Below, in pieces: positions 13,966 through 28,106 of a stretch of 64,000 nucleotides of DNA. The notes beneath the pieces were generated by a model. It did not search any database. It saw only the letters and a program-made list of their open reading frames with translations, and had not been told where the DNA came from. Origin of the DNA: Prevotella communis (GTDB lineage: Bacteria; Bacteroidota; Bacteroidia; Bacteroidales; Bacteroidaceae); assembly GCF_022024175.1 (NCBI RefSeq), contig NZ_CP091794.1:2294001-2358000 (forward strand), written 5' to 3'. The translations under genes and the position numbers were made by a program. How positions within the stretch are numbered: position 1 is the stretch's first letter; the number at the start of each line of letters is the position of its first letter.

Positions 13966-16800
13966 ATGACAAAATTAAAACTTAACCTGATGATTATGCT
14001 CATGCTATACCTTTTCACTGGCAGCATGAGGGCAGAGAAAAATGTAACGGTCTATGAAGGAACCGATACTCAAGGAATGATTCCCGTCGCTGGTGGCATG
14101 TTTAATTATTATAACAAAAGTCAGTATGTGATTCCTGCTGCACAGCTGACAGACATGCTTGGTAGTAACATTTACGCTCTCGCATATCATCTCACCACCG
14201 ACAACGACAACGAGATGATGGAGGGTAGCGTCAACGTGTATATCAAGGAGGTTGGCTACACCACTATCAGCAGTTTTGAACCGGTTGTCGATCAGGATTT
14301 GTACTACCAAGGCCAACTGACACTCTCGAAAGTGGGCAACGAGAGAATGATACTCATGGCACTCAAGACACCCTATTTCTATAAGGGTGGCAACCTGCTC
14401 ATAGACTTTGAAAACCCAGAAAAGGGAGAAAAGATATCAAAGAAGTTCTATGGCAAAAAAGTCGAGGGCGCTTCTATCGCGGTGTTTGATGCTGATAAAA
14501 GTAAACTGGAGAGTAGAACACCCAACCAATATAACTTCATCCCCACGACCACATTCATGTACTATCCATGTCCCGTCATCACAGGCGTTAACACGACGCC
14601 CACCTCGGCCACTATCAACTGGACTGGCGAGAACAACAGCTATCGGTTGCGCTATAGCGAGATATCATTCTTCGACGATTTTGAGAATGGACTCGATGGC
14701 TGGACAGTGGCGCGCAATGGCCAGGGAACAAACGACACTGACTGGCAGATAATCCAAAATAATGATAATAATGCTTCTTATGAAGGAGACTATGGCGTCA
14801 TTGTTTACAGCTATCGTAACAAGACGTCCTATAATGTTGACAACTGGCTGATTACACCACAGGTCAAATTAGGCGGTCAACTGAAATACTGGGTGCGTGT
14901 CGGCGATTCCAGATTTCCTGAGCACTATAAAATTTACGTCTCGACCACCGAAAAAGATACGACGGCATTCCATTTACTTGCCGAGCCAGGCGATGCCAGC
15001 GGCGAATGGACAGAGGTAACCGTTGACTTGAGTGCATACGAAGGCCAGATGGGTTATATCGCCTTCCGCGATCAAAGTAATGACCAGTATAATATGCTTA
15101 TCGACAACGTCGGTATCTATCCCAACAATCCGGAATGGACTGTTGTAGAAGACGCCACAAGTCCATACACCATCGGCAACCTGAATGTAGATCATTCTTA
15201 TTTAGTTAAGATAAGCGGCCTCTCTGCCCAAAATGAAGAGGTGTCCTGGGCACAGGTTTCAGTGTTCACCGAAGCTAACCCAACACCCTATGATATCAAC
15301 GTCAACAGGGGCAAGGACGGGGCTACCATCTCATGGACGGGCTTCAGCGACTCCTATCAGTTTGTGTACAGAAAGTCAGACCACAGTACCTCCTTGTCGC
15401 AGAACTTTGAAAATGGATATAAAGGATGGAAGCGTCACGACTGTATCGACGGATCACAAGGCAAGAGTGGTTCTGTTGTGAGCAAGGATGGTAACGCGGG
15501 CTTCGCCTTCTTGTCGGACCAGGTACATCATCCACAGTATCTCATCTCGCCCCAATTGGCAAAGACCATCGATGGCACCCAGTTGTCGTTCTACTACAAG
15601 AACTACCACACAGAATATCCCGAGTCATTCATGGTGGGCTACAGTTCTACGACAGACGATATAGACGCCTTTACTTTCAGTAATGAAGTGACTGGTATTA
15701 AGGACAACCAATGGACGCAATACAAGGAAGACATCCCTGAGGGAACCAAGTATGTCTGCATCAAATATACATCTGACGACATGTACTACCTCTTCGTAGA
15801 CTGCATCGAAATCAACAAACCGCAGACCGCTACAAACTGGACAGCCATCGGTGACATCTTCTCACCATCGATAACCCTCAACAATCTGGATAGCGACACG
15901 CAATACGAATTCACGTTAAGGGGGCTCAAGGATAGCAGACATAGTGTTACAAACCTGATAGCTATCCAGGCATTCACCACACAGGCAGCACTGCAGCTTG
16001 CCAACAACGACGCGGAACTGGTGAAAAAGAATATCGACATTCTTGAAGAGAACTGGCACAAAATGGCTGAGGTGCAACTCACTGACCGTACACTGCTCAA
16101 GGATGGTTACTGGAACACCCTGTGCCTACCCTTCTCGCTGACAGCCGAACAAATTGCCGCCAGCAGTCTGGCAGGTGCTACCATCAAGGCATTTAACAAT
16201 AGCGCTGATGGTACCTCACTATCGGCAGATGGCACACTGACAATGAAATTTAATACGGTCACAGACATCGAGGCTGGTGTGCCCTACCTCATCAGGTGGA
16301 ACAAGGCAGATGGCTATGACCAGGCGGATGTAAACACACGCGACATTAAAGATCCTGTATTCACAGGTGTTACCATCACCAGCACAGAGCCAACACCTAT
16401 CGTGAGCGAAGACCAGCAGGTAAGCTTCGTTGGACAGTACGCGCCCTTCGAGATTGTAGCAAGTGGAGCGACAGGCGACAATCAAGGCAATAAGAACGAG
16501 ATTATACTGATGTCGTCGGGCAACAAGATAGGTTACTCGAAAAACGCACGCACCATCGACAATGGCAAGGCGTTGAAATGTTTCCGTAGTCACTTCAAGG
16601 TAGCTACTGAGAATGGTCAGCAGGCGCGCAACTTCGTGCTCGATTTCGATGAAGGCTATGAGACAACAGGTATCCTAGTGGTAGAAGAAGATATAAAACA
16701 ACAGGAGGAGAATTGGTACACAATCGACGGCCGTAAACTCGACAAAATGCCCACGAAGAAAGGACTATATATTTCTAATGGTAAAAAAGTCACTAAATAA
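13966..16800 (+). CDS. Secreted choice-of-anchor J / fibronectin III-like protein
   Basis: 944 residues with an N-terminal signal peptide ending near MRA-EKN. After an N-terminal beta domain, a fibronectin-III-like segment (TSATINWTGENNSYRLRY) precedes a choice-of-anchor J domain (FFDDFENGLDGW..., with NWLITPQV and IYVSTTE) at about residues 235-385. A second Fn3/anchor-J pair follows (ISWTGFSDSYQFVYR, FENGYKGW, YLISPQL) at about 455-620, and then a beta-rich region with WNTLCLPFSL. The last ~20 residues, WYTIDGRKL..PTKKGLYI, match the C-terminal tail found on many Prevotella secreted proteins and probably work as an outer-membrane secretion or attachment signal. The role is likely surface binding or adhesion; substrate unknown. 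Confidence 0.8.
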   Translation: MTKLKLNLMIMLMLYLFTGSMRAEKNVTVYEGTDTQGMIPVAGGMFNYYNKSQYVIPAAQLTDMLGSNIYALAYHLTTDNDNEMMEGSVNVYIKEVGYTTISSFEPVVDQDLYYQGQLTLSKVGNERMILMALKTPYFYKGGNLLIDFENPEKGEKISKKFYGKKVEGASIAVFDADKSKLESRTPNQYNFIPTTTFMYYPCPVITGVNTTPTSATINWTGENNSYRLRYSEISFFDDFENGLDGWTVARNGQGTNDTDWQIIQNNDNNASYEGDYGVIVYSYRNKTSYNVDNWLITPQVKLGGQLKYWVRVGDSRFPEHYKIYVSTTEKDTTAFHLLAEPGDASGEWTEVTVDLSAYEGQMGYIAFRDQSNDQYNMLIDNVGIYPNNPEWTVVEDATSPYTIGNLNVDHSYLVKISGLSAQNEEVSWAQVSVFTEANPTPYDINVNRGKDGATISWTGFSDSYQFVYRKSDHSTSLSQNFENGYKGWKRHDCIDGSQGKSGSVVSKDGNAGFAFLSDQVHHPQYLISPQLAKTIDGTQLSFYYKNYHTEYPESFMVGYSSTTDDIDAFTFSNEVTGIKDNQWTQYKEDIPEGTKYVCIKYTSDDMYYLFVDCIEINKPQTATNWTAIGDIFSPSITLNNLDSDTQYEFTLRGLKDSRHSVTNLIAIQAFTTQAALQLANNDAELVKKNIDILEENWHKMAEVQLTDRTLLKDGYWNTLCLPFSLTAEQIAASSLAGATIKAFNNSADGTSLSADGTLTMKFNTVTDIEAGVPYLIRWNKADGYDQADVNTRDIKDPVFTGVTITSTEPTPIVSEDQQVSFVGQYAPFEIVASGATGDNQGNKNEIILMSSGNKIGYSKNARTIDNGKALKCFRSHFKVATENGQQARNFVLDFDEGYETTGILVVEEDIKQQEENWYTIDGRKLDKMPTKKGLYISNGKKVTK

Positions 16801-16809
16801 CAAGGAATA

Positions 16810-16983
16810 ATGATGAAAAAGATATATACAAAACCTGATGTACAGGCTATTGAAGTCATGCACCATAATTGCCTGTTAACAGGCAGCGGGGAAAGCGTGA
16901 AAAATGTTGTGACCCCAGATGATGAAGAAATGGATTTTGTACCTGTTAAAGAGGGTATTGAAGACGATGAAGAGGATGTGTAA
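16810..16983 (+). CDS. 57-residue peptide with KP...LLTGSG leader-like motif
   Basis: Starts nine bases after the stop of the anchor-J gene at a double ATG (16810, 16813), with AAGGAAT just before it. The sequence opens MMKKIYTKPDVQAIEV, continues with a CLLTGSG segment and ends in an acidic tail (DDEEM... EDDEEDV). Short Bacteroidales proteins with a Tyr-x-x-Pro start and an LL-x-GS segment are frequent, often after a gene for a secreted protein; their function is not established. The Gly-Ser site resembles a leader-peptide cleavage region, so a processed peptide is possible, but no maturation enzyme is nearby. Coding is supported by position, ribosome-site region and the pattern of residues. 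Confidence 0.65.
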   Translation: MMKKIYTKPDVQAIEVMHHNCLLTGSGESVKNVVTPDDEEMDFVPVKEGIEDDEEDV

Positions 16984-17017
16984 ACAGAAACCATAGATTA
17001 AGGCATCGTAAACTATA

Positions 17018-17080
17018 GACTTTGAGGTCCTAAACCATAGGTTTACACATCGTAAACCATAGGTTTAGGACCTCAAAGTC
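17018..17080. terminator. Long near-perfect inverted repeat between convergent genes
   Basis: 29-base arms (17018-17046 and 17052-17080) with a 5-base loop; the only mismatches lie in the CCATAGG / CCATAGG centre, itself nearly self-complementary. Fragments of the arm recur on both sides (ATCGTAAACTATAG before, AGGACCTCAAAATCAC after). It lies between a plus-strand and a minus-strand gene and is likely a bidirectional transcription stop. Confidence 0.7.
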
Positions 17081-17122
17081 ACTAAGATAGGACCTCAAAA
17101 TCACTGAGTTTCTTTTTCTGGG

Positions 17123-18871
17123 TCAATGCCAGCCTCCTGGACCACTGTTCATACCGTTGCCACCGCTATACGATGAAAGGCTGATATTGGTACCTCCGCT
17201 GACGGTGCCACCATAGATTCCAAGGCCACCAAAATAGGACGTACCATCGCAGACACTGACTCCCGACAGGAGCGTAGGCTGTGAGGCACCACTAACAACC
17301 AGACCTGAGCCACCACTTGAAGGGGTCTTAAATGAGAAGGTGCTGCTGCCTACCGTCAGTGCATACCATGTGCTGGCACTCCACGATGAGGCCTGATAGC
17401 ACGACTGTGACAAACTGCTGCCGTTTTCTACTCCACCTACGGCAACGATAGTACCACCAGTCACATAGAGTTTGTAACCGCCCTCGGTATTGGCATCGAT
17501 AGCCACCTCTGGTGTGCCTGAACAGATGGCAAAGATAGTACCGCCCTTGATATAGCAGTTGCCGTTGGCATCCAGTCCGTCGTTATGCTGTCCCTGGGCA
17601 TAGACATAACCACCGGTGATGGTCATATTACTCTTTGAATTGATGGCATCGTCATAGGCGTACGAGGCTACCTCGCCACCGGTGATAGTCATTTGCTTCT
17701 TCGTCTCAATACCTTCACCGTTGTAGCCACTGGTACGTACCCAGATACGCCCACCACTGATGTTGATATTACCATCAACCTTGATTCCCTTAGGCGATGA
17801 GGAGTCGTTATTGATTTTGTATTGTCCACCGGTGGTAACCACATAGACACTGCCGCCATTGAAGTTGGCTTCCATATCCACATTGATGCCTTTTCCACCC
17901 GAGCCTGTACTCTTCAGCCATAGCTCTCCACCATTAACGGTCAGTGTTGAGTCGGTCTTGATGCATGCCGCACCCTTAACAGACTTATCTGTTGTATCAT
18001 AAGCACCGTTACCGGTAGTCAATACTGTAGTGCGTCCACCGTTGATAATGATATGACTCTCGCTGTTGATGCCCTTAGCTGCAGCTGCCGATACCTCAAT
18101 ATTGAGGATTCCACCATTAATGAAGATACCATCATTTGCCTTAACACCATGATTTTCAGTAGCTTTCACATAAATATTACAGCCTTTACTAAATGTAATA
18201 TAGTCGGCTGAATGGATACCGTTATTCGTATTGCCAGTGACGCTCAGGGAGCCACTGCCATTGAAAAGCAGTTTACCCTTACAGTAGAGCGTACCTTTCT
18301 GCGAGCCCCCCACTCCATCGGTCAACGTATTGGTAGTGCCATCGGCCAGGATAACAAACGCGCGTTTATTGCTCAACAGGTTCAATGCTGCTGAGTCGGG
18401 ATTGGTAATGGATACACCGTTGAGCTTCACGGCATATTTCTTCTCACCAAGGATGGTCAGTGAACCGTTGGTAGTCGAGCCACTCACTACGTAGCATACT
18501 TTCTTCTCAGAGCCGTGGTTGGCCGTCACGTGGCTACCGTTGACAGTTATCTCCACACCATCAACTGTCTTCGAAACTGGATTAGACAAATCAATAGCTA
18601 CCTCCGTAGAAAAATCATTATTCTCAAGCATATCCTCTTCGTCAGGATAATATGCCGAAGCGACATCGGTTGGCTCCGCTGCCGTTTTATCTATAGCAAC
18701 ATCAAATGAAGCCAACTCACCCGTAGTAGCGGAATTACCACTACTGGTATTGGGAGTAACGTTATTATTCATCCAATTGTTGAAGTACTCTTCATACGGA
18801 TCATCCTGAGTACAACTAGTCACTGATGCAGCAGATGCCATAAGCATCAAAAAAAACAGAAATTTGTTCAT
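17123..18871 (-). CDS. Carbohydrate-binding beta-helix lipoprotein (Cthe_2159-like)
   Basis: 582 residues, lipoprotein signal ending VTSC-TQ. From about residue 110 the chain is made of repeated short strands with Asn/Gly turns (NGVSITNPDSAALNL, NNGIHSADYITF, NHGVKANDGIFINGG, KGINSESHIIINGG, NDGLDANGNCYIKGG). This is the pattern of a right-handed parallel beta-helix of the Cthe_2159 family, whose founding member binds cellulose and polygalacturonic acid. The last part is Ser/Gly-rich and ends in GPGGWH. There is no evident catalytic motif. It is presumed to be exposed on the cell surface and to bind polysaccharide. It has its own promoter at 18900-18931. Confidence 0.78.
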   Translation of the reverse strand: MNKFLFFLMLMASAASVTSCTQDDPYEEYFNNWMNNNVTPNTSSGNSATTGELASFDVAIDKTAAEPTDVASAYYPDEEDMLENNDFSTEVAIDLSNPVSKTVDGVEITVNGSHVTANHGSEKKVCYVVSGSTTNGSLTILGEKKYAVKLNGVSITNPDSAALNLLSNKRAFVILADGTTNTLTDGVGGSQKGTLYCKGKLLFNGSGSLSVTGNTNNGIHSADYITFSKGCNIYVKATENHGVKANDGIFINGGILNIEVSAAAAKGINSESHIIINGGRTTVLTTGNGAYDTTDKSVKGAACIKTDSTLTVNGGELWLKSTGSGGKGINVDMEANFNGGSVYVVTTGGQYKINNDSSSPKGIKVDGNINISGGRIWVRTSGYNGEGIETKKQMTITGGEVASYAYDDAINSKSNMTITGGYVYAQGQHNDGLDANGNCYIKGGTIFAICSGTPEVAIDANTEGGYKLYVTGGTIVAVGGVENGSSLSQSCYQASSWSASTWYALTVGSSTFSFKTPSSGGSGLVVSGASQPTLLSGVSVCDGTSYFGGLGIYGGTVSGGTNISLSSYSGGNGMNSGPGGWH

Positions 18872-18899
18872 CTTATAAGTTTAGAAATTTTTGATGAAG

Positions 18900-18931
18900 C
18901 AAAACTACACAAAGAAAACCGATTCGCCAAA
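18900..18931 (-). promoter_or_regulatory. Promoter of the beta-helix lipoprotein gene
   Basis: On the minus strand TTTG (18931-18928) and TAGTTTTG (18907-18900) are 20 bases apart, about 30 bases before the start codon. Confidence 0.75.
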
Positions 18932-19004
18932 TATATTCAGCAAACCGGTTTTTATGTTCAGCGTAAGCAACTAACGATGCATCTAAGGTTAGGATATACA
19001 AACA

Positions 19005-19040
19005 CGAAAAAGACCCTGACTCATTGCTGAATCAGGGTCT
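19005..19040 (-). terminator. Terminator of the rRNA operon
   Basis: AGACCCTGA pairs with TCAGGGTCT, with a 12-base loop, followed on the minus strand by TTTTTCG. It lies about 12 bases after the end of 5S rRNA. Confidence 0.9.
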
Positions 19041-19052
19041 TCACTTTGTAAA

Positions 19053-19164
<112 letters not shown>

Positions 19165-19176
19165 ATATCTTCGCTA

Positions 19177-19210
19177 AATTGATAATTGACAATTGATAAT
19201 TGACAATTAT
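19177..19210. repeat. AT-rich short tandem repeat between 23S and 5S
   Basis: TTGATAATTGACAA is repeated in tandem (TTGATAATTGACAATTGATAATTG...), about two and a half units of 14 bases, each partly palindromic. Confidence 0.7.
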
Positions 19211-19299
19211 ACAACCGCGTATAAGGTTGACATATCACACTAAGACTGAAGACAAAACTTTATCGTCAATACTGTCACAGTTGAAAGCATGCGCTTATT

Positions 19300-22194
<2,895 letters not shown>

Positions 22195-22201
22195 CCTATA
22201 T

Positions 22202-22250
22202 ACATTAAACATTTATGATTAAACATTAAAGATTAAACATTAAACATTCA
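22202..22250. repeat. Degenerate short tandem repeats in the spacer before 23S
   Basis: The motif ATTAAACATTAA/GATTAAACATTA recurs four times in 49 bases between tRNA-Ala and 23S rRNA. Confidence 0.6.
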
Positions 22251-22377
22251 ATGCATAGCTCATACTTTCAGCTGTAATTTTGAGATTTTTTAATCTACTC
22301 AGTTTGACTTCTTAAAGTCTTTACTTACAGTCTTGTGTGTCAATATGTCAAAGAACTCTTCCTCGTTGTGAGGATTG

Positions 22378-22451
<74 letters not shown>

Positions 22452-22471
22452 ATGGGATAGAGAAATCGAAG

Positions 22472-22545
22472 TAGTCCCAGGCAGACTTGAACTGCCGACC
22501 TCCACATTATCAGTGTGGCGCTCTAACCAACTGAGCTATAGGACT
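22472..22545 (-). tRNA. tRNA-Ile (GAT)
   Basis: Acceptor AGTCCTA with TGGGACT, D stem GCTC/GAGC, anticodon stem CCACA/TGTGG around CTGATAA, giving GAT. It is the first tRNA of the 16S-23S spacer. CCA is not encoded. Confidence 0.94.
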
Positions 22546-22666
22546 GTCAGTTTGGTCAGAGGGGGTACCTCTGCCCAGCCTCATACATTCTCTATATAAA
22601 CAGCGTGTAGTAAAGAAGCTTGGGTTAAAACTAACCATCTTAACTTCTGTCTAGTCATTCTCTCCA

Positions 22667-24197
<1,531 letters not shown>

Positions 24198-24425
24198 AAA
24201 ATGTTTTATCTCTAAAGTCTTGGTAAAGCAGGAAATGCTGCTTTCACAATCTTTTATATCTGTCTCAGAACGACTATCCAGTATCAAGTTAAGAATTAAA
24301 CGGTTTGTTTCTTCTACCCAAGAGTAACCGAAATTACTCTCGCTTCTTGTACTACTTCTGTCTATGTAAATCTTTCAAAGAACTCTTTCTTTAGTGCCTT
24401 GCCCGTTGTTAGGCGAAAGCGGATG

Positions 24426-24456
24426 CAAAGGTACGACTTTTTTCTGAACCACCAAA
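24426..24456 (-). promoter_or_regulatory. rRNA operon promoter
   Basis: On the minus strand TTTG (24456-24453) and TACCTTTG (24433-24426) are 19 bases apart, a full consensus match, about 230 bases before mature 16S. The leader between holds no gene. Confidence 0.88.
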
Positions 24457-24590
24457 CATTTTACCACTTTTTTTCATAAAAAAATTGCAGGTTTTCGAGT
24501 TATTTGACAAACCTTAAAAACTCACCTTATTATATATAATATAGAGAGCAGAGTAATGTAAAAATGACACAAAAAAAAGAATCAATATTT

Positions 24591-24621
24591 TTTGTATTAC
24601 TCACTTCTTTTCGTACCTTTG
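24591..24621 (+). promoter_or_regulatory. Promoter of the mechanosensitive channel gene
   Basis: TTTG at 24591 and TACCTTTG at 24614-24621 with a 19-base spacer; transcription would start about 25 bases before the start codon. Confidence 0.85.
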
Positions 24622-24652
24622 TGCCCAAATTTTAGAAAATAAACATATGTAC

Positions 24653-27004
24653 ATGAAGAAAATAATAGCTACCCTACTCGTATTGTTTACCCTGACAGAT
24701 GCGTATGCCGTACTGAAAGAAAAAGATTTGGAGCAAACTCTGAGCGTGCTACGTACGGAACTAACAGAAAAGCATACCGAACTGCACTCACAGTCGAACG
24801 AGCGCAAAGAAGCGGCTAAGAGTATCGTGGACCAACTGAAGGAGACTATCAAAAAAAGCAATCAGAATGCTTTGATGCTCTATTCACAAAACACGAATTA
24901 TGTGTTTGACCTGACCTACGCCTGTCATGAGGCTACGGAGCAGTATCAGTCTTTTCAGAAACAACAGTTGCCCTTTAAGGCCTATCTGGAAGAAAACGAC
25001 GTAGAGATTGCAAAATACGACAGCCTGATAAACAGTCTGAAGTCAATGCGTCCTGACATGCTGGAAGAACAAGGAAGGACCGACCGCAGTGTCTGTCTGA
25101 CCCTCGCTATCAATATCCAGAACACACTGATAGAGAACAGAGGACAGGTGGCCAATTATATCTCCTTCTACGAGATGGCTGAGCAACGGCTGAAGAATCT
25201 GAATGAGTATGCCAACATGCGATATGATGACATCCAGAAAAGCATCTTCAAAAATGGCGGTGAGAACTACTTTACGGTCATCAAGGAGTTCAGGACCAAA
25301 CTCACTGAGGCCGAGTCGGTTATCCTGGATAAGTACACGCCCAACAAAGAAGAATCAGACTGGGACAGTTCGGTGATCATCCAGCTCTTTACCATCATTG
25401 TTTTTTATATCCTGGTAGCCGTTATCTTAAACCTTATTATATTTAAGTTCCTGCCCAAGCGATTCCACACCAGTGAGTTCCTCAAGAAGCGCTCGTGCGT
25501 GATTATGGCGACAACCACCGTTACCTTTGCCGCCATCCTGGGTATCTTGAAAGCAACGCTGAATCAGAATTTCTTCCTCATGGCCAGCAGTCTGCTGATA
25601 GAATACGCCTGGTTGCTGAGTGTGATACTGATATCACTGCTCCTCAGAGTAAACGGCCGGCAGATACGCAGTGCGTTCCACATCTACGCTCCCCTGCTCT
25701 TTGTGGGATTCATGGTCATTGCATTCCGTATCATACTTATCCCCAGAGAGTTGGTTAACCTGATATTCCCTCCCCTACTCCTGCTCTGCACGCTATGGCA
25801 ATGGCGTATGATGAGGAAGCACCATCAGAACATTCCACAGTCGGACATGTTCTATACCTATATATCACAGGCTATCTTTATACTGTCATTGATATGTTCA
25901 TGGGTGGGCTATACACTGATGGCCGTACAGATACTGATATGGTGGATTATGCAGTTGACCTGCATCCTGACAATCACCTGTGTGAGTCAGTATCTGAAAC
26001 TATACGGCACACGCCGCGGCTTTGAAGAGAAACCTATTACAGAGACATGGGCCTACATGCTATTTTATAAGGTAATGCTGCCCGTGATGGGTGTTCTGTC
26101 TGTGATGATCTCTATATACTGGGCTGCCGACGTGTTTAACCTAAGCGATTTGTGCTGGCAGATTTTCAAGAAGCACTTTATCGACCTGGAGAACCTGCAG
26201 GTGAGCATCCTGAAACTCTGTATGGTGGTAAACCTGTTCTTCATGTTCAAGTATATAGCAAGTACCATCCTGTCACTGCTGAAGCACCACTACAAAGCAG
26301 GCGACCCCTCGACTGCCGCCAGCAGAGAGGTGATGGGACGCAACGTGATTCAAGTACTGGTATGGGGAGTATGGCTGCTGATGTCACTCTCTATCATGAA
26401 TATCAGCGTGGCATGGTTGCTGGCTATCTCAGGCGGACTGTCAACCGGTATCGGTTTTGCATCGAAAGATATCATCGAGAATATCTACTATGGTGCCTCG
26501 CTGATGGCTGGACGTATCAGTGTGGGCGACTGGATTGAGGTGGACGGCACGCGAGGCAAGGTGACCTCTATCAACTACACATCTACCATCATTGAGTCTG
26601 TATATGGAGAGATTATCACTTTCCAGAACAGTCAGTTGTTTGCCAAGAACTATAAGAACCTGACTAAGAACAATGGGTATATCCTGGCAGTCATTCCATT
26701 TGGCGTGGCCTATGGTTCTAACCTGAAGCAGGTGACGGAACTGGTAGAAAATGCTGTCAACGATCTGCATCATGAATGGATGGATCCTCAAAAGAAGGTG
26801 AAGTCGGTGATGAGCGGCATGAACGACTCAAGCGTAGATTTCAAGCTCTTTGTGTGGGCTGATGCCGTGAAGAAATCGTACGTGATCAGTGATGTATTAA
26901 AGTGCGTCTATAATACGCTCTATGAGAATGGCATCGAAATACCATTCCCACAGCGCGATATTACTATTAAGAATTTAGAGGAGTTAAAGGAGGTAAGGGT
27001 TTAG
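24653..27004 (+). CDS. MscS family mechanosensitive ion channel with large periplasmic domain
   Basis: 783 residues from the ATG at 24653; an ATG two codons upstream (24647) is possible. A signal peptide (MKKIIATLLVLFTLTDAYA) is followed by about 220 residues of predicted helical, coiled-coil-like periplasmic domain (KDLEQTLSVLRTELTEK, ...), then several membrane segments from about residue 240 to 600. The MscS core near the end carries GLSTGIGFASKDIIENIYYG, the pore-lining and linking helix, and the beta domain with GDWIEVDGTRGKVTSINYTST and TFQNSQLF. This resembles the large MscK/YnaI-like channels that release solutes on osmotic downshift. The gene has its own promoter and lies convergent to leuB with an 8-base gap. 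Confidence 0.88.
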   Translation: MKKIIATLLVLFTLTDAYAVLKEKDLEQTLSVLRTELTEKHTELHSQSNERKEAAKSIVDQLKETIKKSNQNALMLYSQNTNYVFDLTYACHEATEQYQSFQKQQLPFKAYLEENDVEIAKYDSLINSLKSMRPDMLEEQGRTDRSVCLTLAINIQNTLIENRGQVANYISFYEMAEQRLKNLNEYANMRYDDIQKSIFKNGGENYFTVIKEFRTKLTEAESVILDKYTPNKEESDWDSSVIIQLFTIIVFYILVAVILNLIIFKFLPKRFHTSEFLKKRSCVIMATTTVTFAAILGILKATLNQNFFLMASSLLIEYAWLLSVILISLLLRVNGRQIRSAFHIYAPLLFVGFMVIAFRIILIPRELVNLIFPPLLLLCTLWQWRMMRKHHQNIPQSDMFYTYISQAIFILSLICSWVGYTLMAVQILIWWIMQLTCILTITCVSQYLKLYGTRRGFEEKPITETWAYMLFYKVMLPVMGVLSVMISIYWAADVFNLSDLCWQIFKKHFIDLENLQVSILKLCMVVNLFFMFKYIASTILSLLKHHYKAGDPSTAASREVMGRNVIQVLVWGVWLLMSLSIMNISVAWLLAISGGLSTGIGFASKDIIENIYYGASLMAGRISVGDWIEVDGTRGKVTSINYTSTIIESVYGEIITFQNSQLFAKNYKNLTKNNGYILAVIPFGVAYGSNLKQVTELVENAVNDLHHEWMDPQKKVKSVMSGMNDSSVDFKLFVWADAVKKSYVISDVLKCVYNTLYENGIEIPFPQRDITIKNLEELKEVRV

Positions 27005-27012
27005 ACGATAGA

Positions 27013-28074
27013 TTAATTCGCCTTGATATAATTAACTATCCACTCTCCTACCTCGCGTGTGCCATATTTCTGTCCGCCTTCGACCTGAATCTCGGGCGTA
27101 CGGACATTGGCATCGAGCGATGCGTCGACAGCCTTACGGATAAGGGCGCCCTCCTCTTTCAGTCCGAAATGTTCCAACAGCATAGCAGCAGAAAGAATCT
27201 GAGCCAAGGGATTGGCCAGGTTCTGACCGGCTGCCTGTGGCCATGAGCCATGGACAGGTTCGAAGAGCGGTGTGTGTTCGCCTAAAGAAGACGAAGGCTG
27301 CAAGCCCATTGAACCCGTGATACATGAAGTCTCATCAGTAAGGATATCACCAAAGGTATTCTCTGTCACGATAACATCAAAGAAGCGCGGTTCGGTGAGC
27401 ACACGCATCGAGGCATTATCAATAAACATATAATCAGTCTGCACCTCGGGATACTGCGGTTCCATCTCCTTGGCAATCTGACGCCACAAACGACTTGATG
27501 CCAGGACGTTGGCCTTGTCCACAACCGTCAGATGCTTACGACGCTGCATAGCCATCTCGAAGGCAACCTTCAGAATACGTTCTATCTCAGGACGTGTATA
27601 GACATCAGTGTCGTAAGCCTTGTCATTGTCCTGGTATTTTTCGCCGAAATACATACCACCTGTCAATTCGCGCAGCACCACAAAATCAGCACCACGAAGC
27701 AGTTCATCCTTCAATGGTGATTTGTGTAAGAGGCAATCGAAGGTGGCCACTGGACGCACATTTGCAAAGAGACCAAGTTTCTTACGCATAGCCAGCAGTC
27801 CTGTTTCAGGACGAACCTTCAGTGTGGGATTATTATCATATTTCAAGTCGCCCACTGCCGCAAAGAGCACTGCATCGGCATTCATACACACCTGATGGGT
27901 AGCCTCTGGATAAGGATCACCGCAGGCCTCAATGGCACAGGCACCTACCAACGCTTCCTCGTAAGTAAACTCATGACCGCATTTCTCTGCTACAGCATTG
28001 AGCACAGCCACACCTTGTTTCATAATCTCCGGTCCGATACCGTCGCCCGGAAGAATAGCTATTTTTAGTTTCAT
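27013..28074 (-). CDS. leuB: 3-isopropylmalate dehydrogenase
   Basis: 353 residues, the normal length. It opens [18 protein letters not shown], and shows the decarboxylating dehydrogenase motifs: LTGGMYFG substrate loop, the TVVDKANVL segment with the catalytic Lys, and the metal-binding [19 protein letters not shown]. It oxidises and decarboxylates 3-isopropylmalate to 2-oxoisocaproate, the last specific step before leucine transamination, and the same fold can act on citramalate-derived 3-methylmalate for isoleucine. It is the last gene of the leu operon, 32 bases after the citramalate-synthase-like gene, and cytoplasmic. Confidence 0.95.
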   Translation of the reverse strand: MKLKIAILPGDGIGPEIMKQGVAVLNAVAEKCGHEFTYEEALVGACAIEACGDPYPEATHQVCMNADAVLFAAVGDLKYDNNPTLKVRPETGLLAMRKKLGLFANVRPVATFDCLLHKSPLKDELLRGADFVVLRELTGGMYFGEKYQDNDKAYDTDVYTRPEIERILKVAFEMAMQRRKHLTVVDKANVLASSRLWRQIAKEMEPQYPEVQTDYMFIDNASMRVLTEPRFFDVIVTENTFGDILTDETSCITGSMGLQPSSSLGEHTPLFEPVHGSWPQAAGQNLANPLAQILSAAMLLEHFGLKEEGALIRKAVDASLDANVRTPEIQVEGGQKYGTREVGEWIVNYIKAN

Positions 28075-28106
28075 ATCAATTTACTTAGAAGTTATACACT
28101 ATTTTA

